Assembly: GCF_900215505.1 (NCBI RefSeq)
Contig: NZ_LT907844.1
Span: forward strand, 4,821,078 to 4,885,077
Source: Cohaesibacter sp. ES.047
Lineage (GTDB): Bacteria; Pseudomonadota; Alphaproteobacteria; Rhizobiales; Cohaesibacteraceae
Reading direction: 5' to 3'
DNA length: 64,000 nucleotides
Both the position numbers and the translations under genes were made by a program. The notes under the pieces were generated by a model that saw nothing but the letters and a program-made list of their open reading frames with translations, ran no database searches and was not told the origin of the DNA. Of this stretch, positions 17,545 to 26,311 are shown one piece after another (the stretch's first letter is position 1; every line of letters starts with the position of its first letter).

Positions 17545-17760
17545 TCATTGCTCCTCGAGGTCATAGTCCAGAATCGCCATCGAGAAATTGTAGGACAGGT
17601 CCCCGTCTTCCTCATCGCGGAACAGAACGCCGACAAACTCGTCCTCAACATACACTTCGGCAGAATCATCTTTGCGGGGGCGAGCGCGCACTTCGAGTTT
17701 TGGGGACTGCAAGGTCCGACGCATGAAATTCTGAAGTTTCGCCAGTTCGGTCTTGTCCAA
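17545..17760 (-). CDS. DUF3126 family protein
   Basis: A 71-residue alphaproteobacterial protein of unknown function. KLEVRARPRKDDSAEVYVEDEFVGVLFRDEEDGDLSYNFSMAIL is the family core. It is acidic and has no membrane segment or catalytic motif. No ATG is available near the family start. I propose TTG 17760, which follows AGGAGG by five bases and gives MDKTELAKLQ, in line with the family's usual beginning. An alternative TTG five codons upstream overlaps that ribosome-binding site. It is transcribed on the same strand as cysE, 226 bp downstream of it. Confidence 0.85.
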   Translation of the reverse strand: MDKTELAKLQNFMRRTLQSPKLEVRARPRKDDSAEVYVEDEFVGVLFRDEEDGDLSYNFSMAILDYDLEEQ

Positions 17761-17986
17761 AATTGCCTCCTGCAAAAAGTTTGTTGTATGCGGGATCAGA
17801 TGCAGATGCCATCTTATCCTAAGGGCCCGATTTGCAAAGCCGCCCTAAACGATCCGCAATGCCTTAATATGCTCGTTGGTGAAGTGACATAACGAGCTTC
17901 CAGAGTAAAGCCGCTTTCCACACATCATTGTCCACATGCGCGATTTGGCCACTCTAGCCAAGCCACCAAGGATAACGCACACGAAG

Positions 17987-18814
17987 CTATTCGGTTTCGC
18001 GTAAAATCTGATCCATGGTGCGCGCAGGCTCGGCACATCCGGCCTTGCCAACCATCTTGGCGGGAACGCCAGCCACCGTGGTGTTGGGGGCGACATCCTT
18101 GAGCACGACAGACCCGGCGGCGATGCGTGAGCAATTGCCGATTTCGATGTTGCCAAGCACATTGGCACCGGCCCCGATCAGGACGCCATGGCGAATCTTG
18201 GGATGGCGATCACCGCCTTCCTTGCCGGTCCCGCCAAGAGTAACGCCCTGAAGAATGGACACATCATCCTCGACAACCGCAGTGGCCCCAATGACGATAC
18301 CGGTGGCATGGTCGAAGAATATCCCCTTGCCAAGCGGAACGCACGGATGAATATCCACCTGAAAGACCGCCGAGCTGACGCTTTGCAGATAGAGGGCAAA
18401 ATCCTGACGACCATTTTTCCAGAGCCAGTTGGCAAGACGATGGGTTTGGATGGCCTGAAACCCCTTGAAATAGAGCAAGGGATCAAGATAGCGGTCGCAC
18501 GCAGGGTCGCGATCAACCACTGCGACGATATCGGCGCGCATGGCGTCTGAAAGGGAGGGATCGGAGGCATAGGCCTCACGATAGGCCTGACGGATAGCCT
18601 CCGAGTCCATCGCGGGGCTGTGCATACGATCCACCAGCCGGTGCATGACCGCATTCTCAAGACGCTTGTGACTGAGAACCGTGGAATAGATGAAGCTGCT
18701 CAGCACCGGTTCGGCACGGATCACCTCTTCCGCTTCGGAACGAACCCGATGCCAGATCGGATCAACCAGATCCAGCTCCTCGCCGCTTACGCTCTTCAGA
18801 CTGCTTTCAGCCAT
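17987..18814 (-). CDS. cysE: Serine O-acetyltransferase
   Basis: A 275-residue CysE, which acetylates serine for cysteine synthesis. The N-terminal helical domain (SEAEEVIRAEPVLSSFIYSTVL...) leads into a left-handed beta-helix of hexapeptide repeats. The active-site segment DIHPCVPLGKGIFFDHATGIVIG carries the catalytic Asp and His, and GGTGKEGGDRHPKI is the flexible loop. A short C-terminal tail after VAGVPAKMVG could bind cysteine synthase, although the usual terminal Ile is Glu here, so a stable complex is doubtful. The gene is preceded by GAAGGAAGAG and stands alone. Confidence 0.96.
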   Translation of the reverse strand: MAESSLKSVSGEELDLVDPIWHRVRSEAEEVIRAEPVLSSFIYSTVLSHKRLENAVMHRLVDRMHSPAMDSEAIRQAYREAYASDPSLSDAMRADIVAVVDRDPACDRYLDPLLYFKGFQAIQTHRLANWLWKNGRQDFALYLQSVSSAVFQVDIHPCVPLGKGIFFDHATGIVIGATAVVEDDVSILQGVTLGGTGKEGGDRHPKIRHGVLIGAGANVLGNIEIGNCSRIAAGSVVLKDVAPNTTVAGVPAKMVGKAGCAEPARTMDQILRETE

Positions 18815-18979
18815 TGCTCTTTGCCTCTTCCTTCGCCTATTGCCCGACTTTCAAAGGGCCAACATTGCCGCTAGACATAGTCTGCGCAGATGTCACCCGC
18901 AAGAGCAGCGCCATCACATTTGAGTTGCGGGGTTTTTATTTGCCCCATTTCAATCACCAAAAGCCAAGATATCACAGTC

Positions 18980-19780
18980 ATGACAAACACCCAAACCACC
19001 GACAAGATCCTCATCGAGCGCTCCGGCACCATCGGTCGGATCATCATCAACAACGAAACCCGCCGCAACGCCATGACCCTTGATATGTGGCAGGCAATCC
19101 CGGCTGCGGTAAAGCAACTGGACGACGACCCCGCCATTCACGTCATTGCCTTCACCGGGGCTGGCGAGAAGGCCTTCATCTCGGGGGCTGACATTTCCGA
19201 ATTCGACACGGTGCGCAAGGACACAGCCTCCGCCTCCCGCTATGATGATATCAATGCCGATTGCTATCGCCAGATTCGCAATGCGAAAAAGCCGACCATC
19301 GCGCTTATCAAGGGCTTCTGCATGGGAGGCGGCCTCGGACTGGCTGCTGCGTGCGATCTGCGTCTTTCCAACAAAAGCGGCAAATTCGGCATACCGGCAG
19401 GCAAGCTCGGAGTGGGCTACCCGCTGGGCGCCATCGGCGACATTGTCACCCTCGCAGGCTCTGCCAATGCCAAGGCCCTTTATCTCACAGCCAATGTCTA
19501 TGACGCAGACAGGGCCGCAGCAATGGGCTTGCTCAACGAGATTTTCGAGGATGCGGAGTTTGATGCCAAAGCACAAGGCTACTGCGAGACGGTCGCCACC
19601 CTCGCTCCCTTGAGCGCGCAATATCACAAAGCGGCCATCAATAGCGCCATCGACCAGACCGATTGCCTGCTTGCGGACGCGTTGCGCGAAATGGGCATCG
19701 CCTGTTACGACAGCGCCGACTATGCAGAAGGACGCAAGGCCTTTGCAGAAAAGCGCAAACCGGTCTTCACCGGCAAATAG
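18980..19780 (+). CDS. Enoyl-CoA hydratase/isomerase family protein, one catalytic Glu replaced
   Basis: A 266-residue crotonase-fold protein. The CoA-binding and oxyanion segments are present: AFISGADISEF and IKGFCMGGGLGLAAACDLRL. The position normally Glu in the FG-PE motif is Ala (FGIPAGKLGVGYP), and the second catalytic Glu region is also altered (LGAIGDIVTLAGS). A classical hydration of enoyl-CoA is therefore doubtful; isomerase, decarboxylase or hydrolase activity is possible. I start at ATG 18980 (MTNTQTTDK), because the 30 codons upstream do not look like this family, though the ribosome-binding site is weak. It converges on the hydrolase gene at 19827. Confidence 0.85.
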   Translation: MTNTQTTDKILIERSGTIGRIIINNETRRNAMTLDMWQAIPAAVKQLDDDPAIHVIAFTGAGEKAFISGADISEFDTVRKDTASASRYDDINADCYRQIRNAKKPTIALIKGFCMGGGLGLAAACDLRLSNKSGKFGIPAGKLGVGYPLGAIGDIVTLAGSANAKALYLTANVYDADRAAAMGLLNEIFEDAEFDAKAQGYCETVATLAPLSAQYHKAAINSAIDQTDCLLADALREMGIACYDSADYAEGRKAFAEKRKPVFTGK

Positions 19781-19826
19781 GCGCGCTTTTCGCCCGTATC
19801 GTCTGGCGCTCGCATCGTCGGGCCGC

Positions 19827-20576
19827 TCAATATTCCGACAGGAATTCGAGCACAGCTTTCTTGAAGACCTTGTCGCCAACCGCAACCATGTGATCGCGAC
19901 CGGGAATGTCGCAAACCCGGGCTTCGGGCAGGATATCAGCCAGATCCTGCGCCGACCCTGCGATGGCATCTCGCGTGCCCACAGCAACGAGAGCTGGCAC
20001 TTTGAGACCGCAAAGCTCTTCTTCGGATATCTTCTGGCGCGACGCGGCCATGCAGGCTGCGAGCGCCATCCGGTCGCTGCCAGTCTGCTCGGCAAACTGC
20101 CGGAAGGACTTACCGACCACATGGCGGATCTCGTCGACGTTGTCAGTTCTCAACGCCTTGATGATCGGCTCGGGATCGCCAGTGCCATGGATCATGCCAC
20201 TGCCAAGCCCGCCAAAAACCACCCGCCGCACCCGCTCGGGATGGTTGAGCGAGAGAAAAGCAGAAATCCGAGCGCCCATCGAATAGCCCATCACAAAGGC
20301 GCTTTCGATTTCGAGGTGATCAAGCAAGGCCCGCGCATCTTCGGACATGGTAAGGGCCGAATAGAGCGCCGGATCATAGAGCTTTTCGCTCTCCCCGTGC
20401 CCCCGGTTGTCAATCGCAATGACGCGATAGCCCGCGCCGGTCAGGGTCTGCACCCAGCCGGGGTTGACCCAGTTGATCATCTTGTTGGAGGCAAAGCCGT
20501 GAATGAGCAGGATCGGTTCACCAGCCCCCTCATCAAGATAGGAGAGCGTAACATTTTCGGATTGGAATTGAGGCAT
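19827..20576 (-). CDS. Alpha/beta-hydrolase fold protein
   Basis: A 249-residue hydrolase with oxyanion HG in LIHGFASNK and nucleophile Ser99 in GYSMGA. The acid Asp is in VGTRDAIAG and the His in PGRDHMVAVGD, completing the triad. There is no signal peptide. The sequence is of the general MhpC/PcaD type; substrate specificity cannot be given. It ends 46 bp from the convergent enoyl-CoA hydratase homologue and no clear terminator separates them. Confidence 0.9.
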   Translation of the reverse strand: MPQFQSENVTLSYLDEGAGEPILLIHGFASNKMINWVNPGWVQTLTGAGYRVIAIDNRGHGESEKLYDPALYSALTMSEDARALLDHLEIESAFVMGYSMGARISAFLSLNHPERVRRVVFGGLGSGMIHGTGDPEPIIKALRTDNVDEIRHVVGKSFRQFAEQTGSDRMALAACMAASRQKISEEELCGLKVPALVAVGTRDAIAGSAQDLADILPEARVCDIPGRDHMVAVGDKVFKKAVLEFLSEY

Positions 20577-20786
20577 GACAGACAGTTGGGTTCGATATGG
20601 ACAGATAGTCCCGTTTCATAACAGGTTGGCACAAAAGAGCAACCAGGGATCTTCGTTTGGAAGGCAATTGCGCGCGCCTTATAAAAGCGGGATTGTTCCT
20701 AAGCAGTATCCCGTGCACACTAGGATTTGATCACCAGTCCGGTTAAGGTCCGGCAGGCAGGCGCGCATATCAAGAGAGATTCAGCC

Positions 20787-21020
20787 ATGGCAGACCACAC
20801 GATTCCCCACTTCAAGAATGACGCGGGTGTTTCTGTAATCGAAATCGGCGTTCGCGAATTCCAGTGCATGGGCGCAAGCCCGCCGCAAGACCACCCGCAC
20901 GTCTATCTCGACATGGGTGATGACAGCGAAATTCTCTGCCCCTACTGCTCAACCCATTACAAATACAATAAAAATATGGGCAAGACAAAAACCAACCCGG
21001 TTGGTTGCTATCACGAATAG
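20787..21020 (+). CDS. zf-CHCC zinc-finger protein, NDUFS6-like
   Basis: A 77-residue protein with the pattern of the zf-CHCC family: Cys27 in EFQCMGA, His36/38 in QDHPHVYLDMG, and Cys51/Cys54 in LCPYCSTHYKY. The mitochondrial relative NDUFS6 is an accessory zinc subunit of respiratory complex I, and alphaproteobacteria carry the same protein. Here it is outside a nuo operon. The start ATG 20787 follows AAGAGAGA and gives MADHTIPHFKND, the usual family start; 20 codons further up look unrelated. Confidence 0.9.
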   Translation: MADHTIPHFKNDAGVSVIEIGVREFQCMGASPPQDHPHVYLDMGDDSEILCPYCSTHYKYNKNMGKTKTNPVGCYHE

Positions 21021-21223
21021 CAAGCCCCCACCTTGGGAAAAGAGCCAGACCTCAAAGACGGGGAGCCGTGCTGTTTGCTAAGGATCAATACAGCAATCAA
21101 CTGGCCGGTCTAGTGTCCAAATCAAAGAGTAGCAACAGGCCCGAAACACCATAGGGTCATTGGAAAGCAGCTTTCTGATGACAATTGCCGGTCCTGCTGA
21201 CGAGTGCCGCAAAGGGAAGAAAC

Positions 21224-22429
21224 ATGACTGAACAATTGCCGATCATCATCGCCGGAGCCGGTATTGGTGGTCTGTCTGCTGCCTTGGCGCTGGCTTCAAG
21301 AAACATCCCGGTTTTGCTACTCGAGCGCAACACGATTCCAACCGAGGTTGGCGCCGGTGTTCAGATTTCCCCCAACGCGACGGCGAGCCTCAAGGATTGG
21401 GGCGTTTGGCCCTATCTGTCGGAGCATGCCGTCACACCGCCCAAGATCAACATCCACTCGGCCACTTCCGGCAGCCTTTTGTCGACACTTGATACCAGCG
21501 ATTTCGAAAGCCGGTATGGCTCTCCCTATTTTGTGGTCCATCGCGCCGATCTTCATCAGGCGCTCTATCATCGTGCCAGTCAGTTCGACCTGATTGAAAT
21601 TCTCGAAGATCGGAAAGTGCGTGAAATTGCGCAGACCGACGACTATATCGAGGTGCGCAGCAAACGCAGCAATGGCACGCAGCGCTTTTACCGCGGCGCG
21701 GCATTGATCGCTGCAGATGGCGTCTGGTCCCGCATCCGCACCGAGCATGTCGGCAGCAGCCCGGCCACCTATTCGGGCAAGACCGCATGGCGGATCACCA
21801 TGCCCATGCAGATGGTTCCCGAGCATTTCGACCGGCAGAATGTCGGTCTGTGGCTGTCGCCAAAGGCCCATCTCGTTCACTATCCGGTCGTTGGCGGCCA
21901 TATGCTCAACATCGTCGCAATCGTCGATGAAGACTGGACCGAAGAGGGCTGGAGCGCCCCGGGCGATGCCCTTTGGCTCAACAAGCGATTTGCGCGCTGG
22001 CCTCTGGAGATCCGCGAAGTGCTGGCAGAGCAGGATGGCTGGTTGAAATGGGCCCTGTGCGGCCACAAACCCGAACAGCATTGGGTCAAGGGCAAGGTTG
22101 CACTGCTGGGCGACGCCGCGCACGGAATGCTGCCCTTTATGGCTCAGGGAGCTGGCATGGCCATCGAGGACGCCGCCATTCTGGCCCGGGCTATCGACGA
22201 GATTTCCGCCACCATGCACATCCGACTGATGGCCTATGAACGCATGCGCAAGGCGCGGGTCTGTCAGGTTGTGCAGCGCGCGGCCAAGAACGGCGACATC
22301 TATCACTATAGTGGCCCCATGGCGACGGCCCGCAATCTGGCCATGCGCCTGATGCCCCAGTCCCAACTGCTCAAGCAATTCGACTGGATCTATCGCTGGC
22401 GTCCCGATCAACAGCACTTCGACATTTAG
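21224..22429 (+). CDS. FAD-dependent aromatic-ring monooxygenase family protein
   Basis: A 401-residue class A flavin monooxygenase. The dinucleotide-binding GAGIGGLSAALAL is at the N-terminus. The FAD ribityl motif GDAAHGMLPFMAQGAGMAIEDA is near 290-312. The overall arrangement resembles salicylate 1-hydroxylase or 3-hydroxybenzoate 6-hydroxylase, which hydroxylate aromatic acids with NAD(P)H. Neighbouring genes give no pathway, so the substrate is open. The start at 21224 follows AAAGGGAAG. Confidence 0.88.
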   Translation: MTEQLPIIIAGAGIGGLSAALALASRNIPVLLLERNTIPTEVGAGVQISPNATASLKDWGVWPYLSEHAVTPPKINIHSATSGSLLSTLDTSDFESRYGSPYFVVHRADLHQALYHRASQFDLIEILEDRKVREIAQTDDYIEVRSKRSNGTQRFYRGAALIAADGVWSRIRTEHVGSSPATYSGKTAWRITMPMQMVPEHFDRQNVGLWLSPKAHLVHYPVVGGHMLNIVAIVDEDWTEEGWSAPGDALWLNKRFARWPLEIREVLAEQDGWLKWALCGHKPEQHWVKGKVALLGDAAHGMLPFMAQGAGMAIEDAAILARAIDEISATMHIRLMAYERMRKARVCQVVQRAAKNGDIYHYSGPMATARNLAMRLMPQSQLLKQFDWIYRWRPDQQHFDI

Positions 22430-22452
22430 CGCCGATTTGCGATTGCCCACCG

Positions 22453-23148
22453 TCAGGAAGACGCTTTGCTGAGCGCTTTCATCCGGGCAACATAGTCCCT
22501 CAGCTCCCGCCCCTTCTCAACCGGGAAGTGCTCCTCGATCACGTCAAGACCTTCGATGTGATCGACGCGAAAAGAGCGGAAATCCTGTCTCAGCTCACAC
22601 CAGCTGAGCAAGGTCCAGACGCGCCCCCAAAAATAGAGCCCTAACGGACGGACACGGCGCGTGCTGCCTTGCCCTTCAAGACTGAGATAGGTCATCACGA
22701 TTACACGCCGTTCCTTGCAGGCAAGCCGGAGCTGATCGAGCGTCATCCGCTCGCTGCCCTGATCTTCCAGCTTCATGGCATAAAGCTGTGTCTCGCTCAT
22801 GAGGTTGCGCATCCCGTCGGGCACCACCGCATCAATCTTGACCAGTGCTTCCTCCGCAGCGTTTTTGAGATCCTCGCTCGCCCACGCCTTCACCATTCTC
22901 GCACCCAGCACGAGAGCGGCGATTTCATCGGGCGTGAAACTGAGGGGCGGCACGTGATAATCGCTGGAGAGAACATACCCCACTCCAGCCTCTCCTTCGA
23001 TGGGTACTCCGCTTGCTTGCAAATCGAGAATATCGCGGTAAATGGTGCGTTTGGAGACTTCCAACCGGTCGGCAAGAGCCTGCGCGGTGAGCAAACGCCC
23101 ACCCCGCAGAAACTGTACAATCTCAAACAAACGATCAGCCCGCCGCAT
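22453..23148 (-). CDS. YafY-type transcriptional regulator (HTH + WYL domain)
   Basis: A 231-residue regulator. Residues 1-60 form a winged HTH (RRADRLFEIVQFLRGGRLLT then LEVSKRTIYRDILDLQASGVPI). The middle is YafY-like, and a WYL domain includes YFWGRVWTLLSWCELRQDFRSF. WYL domains sense small ligands or nucleic-acid fragments. I place the start at ATG 23148, preceded by GGAGAGAGA, rather than at 23211. The next gene upstream on this strand is the VOC protein 59 bp away, so they may share a transcript. Confidence 0.9.
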   Translation of the reverse strand: MRRADRLFEIVQFLRGGRLLTAQALADRLEVSKRTIYRDILDLQASGVPIEGEAGVGYVLSSDYHVPPLSFTPDEIAALVLGARMVKAWASEDLKNAAEEALVKIDAVVPDGMRNLMSETQLYAMKLEDQGSERMTLDQLRLACKERRVIVMTYLSLEGQGSTRRVRPLGLYFWGRVWTLLSWCELRQDFRSFRVDHIEGLDVIEEHFPVEKGRELRDYVARMKALSKASS

Positions 23149-23207
23149 TCTCTCTCTCCGATCCGCAAGGATCCCAGCCTTGGTCAACTGCGGCAAGGAC
23201 TGCGAGA

Positions 23208-23594
23208 TCACGCCTGATGCAAGCCCACAGGATTGCCGTCACAATCCGCAATCACAGCCACCTGCCCCATATCGCCCGGCAAGGGCATCTTTGGTGCCAA
23301 AAGCTCGCCGCCAAGCTTATCGAGCTTTGCAATCGACGCATCAATGTCCCGGCAGGCAAGATAGATCACAACGCCTGTGCCATTTCCGCCCTTGCGGTAT
23401 CGGCCATCAGATGTCACCGCGCCGGAGACACCGCCGTCCATGACAGGAAAACGACCATAGCTTGAAGCATCCCCTTCCATGGTCACCAGATCGAGAGAGA
23501 TGTCGAGCAACTCCTCGTAAAATTTCACAGATTTGTCGAAATCCGTTGCAGGAATGGAAAACCAGGTTACGGCATTCTTGGGATTGTTGGTCAT
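23208..23594 (-). CDS. VOC family (glyoxalase/bleomycin-resistance fold) protein
   Basis: A 128-residue single VOC protein. The WFSIPATDFDKSVKFYEELLDISLD start and the VVIYLACRDIDASIAKLDKLGGELL repeat are the two beta-alpha-beta-beta-beta units, ending VAVIADCDGNPVGLHQA. Such proteins act in metal-dependent isomerisation, cleavage or drug binding; many, including this PhnB/YdcJ-like group, are uncharacterised. I start at ATG 23594, which follows GGAGAGAAAC. It is followed by the YafY-type regulator, an arrangement often seen where the regulator controls the VOC gene. Confidence 0.9.
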   Translation of the reverse strand: MTNNPKNAVTWFSIPATDFDKSVKFYEELLDISLDLVTMEGDASSYGRFPVMDGGVSGAVTSDGRYRKGGNGTGVVIYLACRDIDASIAKLDKLGGELLAPKMPLPGDMGQVAVIADCDGNPVGLHQA

Positions 23595-23640
23595 GTTTCT
23601 CTCCATAGTTGGCACGGCATCAGTGCCGTTGAAACCAACC

Positions 23641-23677
23641 ATAAAGAAGGGCTACTGACAGCATCCTGTCAGCAGCC
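23641..23677 (-). terminator. Intrinsic terminator of the S8 protease gene
   Basis: Minus strand: 12-bp stem GGCTGCTGACAG / CTGTCAGTAGCC (one G-U) with a four-base loop, then CTTCTTTAT. It lies 59 bases after the protease stop. Confidence 0.75.
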
Positions 23678-23735
23678 TTGGCCGTTGGGAAATCACTCCA
23701 CACTTTAAAGCCGCAGCCAAGCATGGTGCCAACAC

Positions 23736-25397
23736 TCACATGTCCTTCTCAGCGCCCTTGCCTTGAGGGACATCGCCCTCAGGGACATCGCCGGAAAAAT
23801 CGAGCGCTTTGGTCACCTTGGCGGCGTCGGACATCGTGTCTGCCTGCACTTCATTGGAAGACTGAAGCTCATTGGTGATGGCCTTGTAGGCATCAAGACG
23901 GCCATAGCCGAATTCGGGATCACGCCCCGCGATGCCCAGATCCAGTGCGGATCTGGCAAGACGATCCTTGATCTGTTGCACATCCAACTGAGGCTCCCGC
24001 TCGAGCATCAAGGCCACCGAGCCGGAAATGTAGGCTGTCGCCATCGAGGTTCCGGTCTGAAGGCCATAGCCCTCTTCGCCCGCAGCAACAAGAACATCAA
24101 CACCCGGCGCTGCCAGTTCGACATGGTCACCCCGATTGGCAAAGCTATAAAGCCCGTCCTCCTCATCGGTGGCCGTGACGGCAATCACATCCTCATAGGC
24201 GGCAGGATAGGCCGCTGGCGCATCTGCTCCCTCATTGCCCGCCGCCGCGATCATGATCACGCCTTTCTCGCTCGCGCGTTTCAAAGCATCAGCAAGAAAT
24301 TTGTCTTTTGATCCGGCAAAGCTGAGATTGAGGATTTTCGCGCCATTGCTGACGGCCCAGTCGATGCCGCGCACAATGTCAAAGCTATCGGCGACCATGT
24401 TGCCACTTTCGCCAAAGCGGAACACCTGCGCCGACATCAGCGAAACATTCTGCGCAACGCCGCGCATCCCCGTTCTGGCCGCAATGATCGACGCAACAGC
24501 GGTGCCATGATCAAAATTGAGGCTCTCGGCATCCGCATCAGGAAAGGCCGTGAAACTTGATGCCACCGCATCGGAAAGCGCCGGGTGGGTCCCTCGAATA
24601 CCGCTGTCAATCACGGCAAGCTTGACGCCCCGACCGGTTTCCCCATCTTCAAGCTGGCTCAAACGCATCTTGTCGAACGCATATTGCAACTCGGCAAAGA
24701 GGCTCACAGGCTGAGGGTCGGCATTTGCGGTCGGATAGTAATAATAGTTCGGCTGAGCTCGAAACACGCGGTCATCCGTCGCCAATTGCAGGGCGCGCCT
24801 CACAGACAAGTCATCCGGATAGGCCACCTTCAATAGCACCTGATCGATAAGCCCCACCCGTGTCTGCGAGAGCACAGACAGTCCATACTCCTTGAGGAAC
24901 GAAGCCAGATCCGGTCGCGACAGACCCGGTGTCATGGCGATCAGAAAATCCGTCTCACTTGCCCACGGCTTGTCACCGATCGAATAGATGCGCGGCTTGG
25001 CCTTGGCGAGCACGGGCAGATTTTGCGGCAGCTGAATGCGCTGGGGCTTTGCCGTCCGCTTGGGCTTGATACGTTTGGGCTTTATCCGTTTCGGTTGGAT
25101 GCGTTTGGGAGGGCGATAGGTTGCGGGCGGCTCCACATATTGGGGGTCGACCTGCTCCAACTCTCTCTGGCGGTAAATCTCACGCGCAATACCGATTCCG
25201 ATACCAAATGCAGGGGCAAATTTATTGCTCTTCTTGTGGTCGCGATTCCCGCTATCGTTTCTCCGGTCACTATGACCAGTCTGGGTGCCTGTTTGGCCAT
25301 AGGTCTGGGCCCCTGCCACCGATGACAATCCAAGGAAGGTACAGGTCAAAGCCGCGCATCCATAGCCGAAAATCTTCTGAAGTCTTGCCCGTTTCAT
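23736..25397 (-). CDS. Secreted S8 (subtilase) serine protease with basic repeat linker
   Basis: A 553-residue subtilisin-like protease with a signal peptide (about 1-30, ending AGAQ). A low-complexity region holds a Pro-Lys-Arg-Ile repeat at about 97-115. A fervidolysin-like prodomain (about 148-222, ADLASFLKEYGL type with DQVLLKVAYPDD) follows. The catalytic triad is Asp264 in LAVIDSGIRG, His297 in FDHGTAVAS and Ser451 in GTSMATAYISG, and Asn388 in AAAGNEG forms the oxyanion hole. The C-terminal 50 residues are unstructured and acidic. It follows the sigma and anti-sigma genes on the same strand (184-bp gap), so it is likely a member or effector of that regulon, although I see no ECF promoter directly in front of it. 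Confidence 0.93.
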   Translation of the reverse strand: MKRARLQKIFGYGCAALTCTFLGLSSVAGAQTYGQTGTQTGHSDRRNDSGNRDHKKSNKFAPAFGIGIGIAREIYRQRELEQVDPQYVEPPATYRPPKRIQPKRIKPKRIKPKRTAKPQRIQLPQNLPVLAKAKPRIYSIGDKPWASETDFLIAMTPGLSRPDLASFLKEYGLSVLSQTRVGLIDQVLLKVAYPDDLSVRRALQLATDDRVFRAQPNYYYYPTANADPQPVSLFAELQYAFDKMRLSQLEDGETGRGVKLAVIDSGIRGTHPALSDAVASSFTAFPDADAESLNFDHGTAVASIIAARTGMRGVAQNVSLMSAQVFRFGESGNMVADSFDIVRGIDWAVSNGAKILNLSFAGSKDKFLADALKRASEKGVIMIAAAGNEGADAPAAYPAAYEDVIAVTATDEEDGLYSFANRGDHVELAAPGVDVLVAAGEEGYGLQTGTSMATAYISGSVALMLEREPQLDVQQIKDRLARSALDLGIAGRDPEFGYGRLDAYKAITNELQSSNEVQADTMSDAAKVTKALDFSGDVPEGDVPQGKGAEKDM

Positions 25398-25581
25398 CGC
25401 TTCTCTCCGACGCGCTGACCAACAACAATCAACAAACGAAGCGCGGCAAGGTGCCCACCAATGCCCCGCAATGGTTCCATTCCGGGGAACAGCTTACCAT
25501 AAGTCACAACAAATTGCGCTTGAAGGTCTCTCAATGCCCGACCATCAAACAAGGCCCGACCAAAAACAAGGATTTCGACTC

Positions 25582-26277
25582 TTACTCGGAGACAGATGCA
25601 AACTGCACAAGGTCGGTTTCTGCCTTGAGCGCATCAACCACCGCCTTGGCCCCACCGTCCGGCAACTTGTCAGACGGAACCTGAAGCTCGAAGAAACCAC
25701 CAGCCTTTGGCCCACTGATGATGCGGGCAGACTGCGTCTTCAGCAATGCGGCAACGGCATCGATACGGGCATCCTTCCTGAAGGAAACAAGGAAGACAGC
25801 GCCGCCATCAACCCTGACAGCTTCCGCAGGCCCCGACGCGGTGGTAAAGCGGGACGAGACGGAGCCCGGCACGTTTGCCTTTTGCCCCCCCTCGATCAAT
25901 CCGCCGATGATCACGCCCTGAATGACAACCACCAGGGCGGCCGCCATGGCTGCAATGCGCATGCCCGGCGAAGAGAAATTGTCAAAGAAGGCCTTGCACT
26001 TGTCAGCCAGAGAGTTTGCCGTGTTCGAAACCGGTGCCTTCTCGGCCTCGATCGCATCGATATCGGCCATCAGCCGGTCCAGCCCGCCGGGCTTGGGAGC
26101 TCCGAGAGACGCATGGATCCGCTCGACCGCATCAGCCTCTTCCGCAATCAGATCAAGCTGCATCTGCATCTCGGGGTTCGCCTTCAAGTAGGCATCAACC
26201 TGCTCGGTCTGATCGCGCTCCAAAAGGCCCTTTGAATACCAAGGCAGGAGCTTTTCGATTTCCGCTTCATTCATCAT
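25582..26277 (-). CDS. Membrane anti-sigma factor (RskA/ChrR-like, zinc motif absent)
   Basis: A 231-residue protein read just after the sigma gene. Its N-terminus LLPWYSKGLLERDQTEQVDAYL has the helix pattern of the anti-sigma domain. The HxxxCxxC zinc ligands are not present. One transmembrane helix lies at about 107-128 (RIAAMAAALVVVIQGVIIGGLI), followed by a periplasmic domain of about 100 residues. It would hold the ECF sigma factor at the membrane until a signal, possibly proteolysis, releases it. Of four possible start codons I prefer ATG 26277, eight bases after GAGGA. The gap to the sigma gene is 34 bp. Confidence 0.82.
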   Translation of the reverse strand: MMNEAEIEKLLPWYSKGLLERDQTEQVDAYLKANPEMQMQLDLIAEEADAVERIHASLGAPKPGGLDRLMADIDAIEAEKAPVSNTANSLADKCKAFFDNFSSPGMRIAAMAAALVVVIQGVIIGGLIEGGQKANVPGSVSSRFTTASGPAEAVRVDGGAVFLVSFRKDARIDAVAALLKTQSARIISGPKAGGFFELQVPSDKLPDGGAKAVVDALKAETDLVQFASVSE

Positions 26278-26311
26278 GATCATTGTCCTCGACACGGGTA
26301 TCCAACGGGTT

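Noticed and set aside
25470-25500. GGAACC (minus strand) before the S8 protease as an ECF promoter
   Set aside because: No CGAC or CGTT lies at 15-18 bases spacing.
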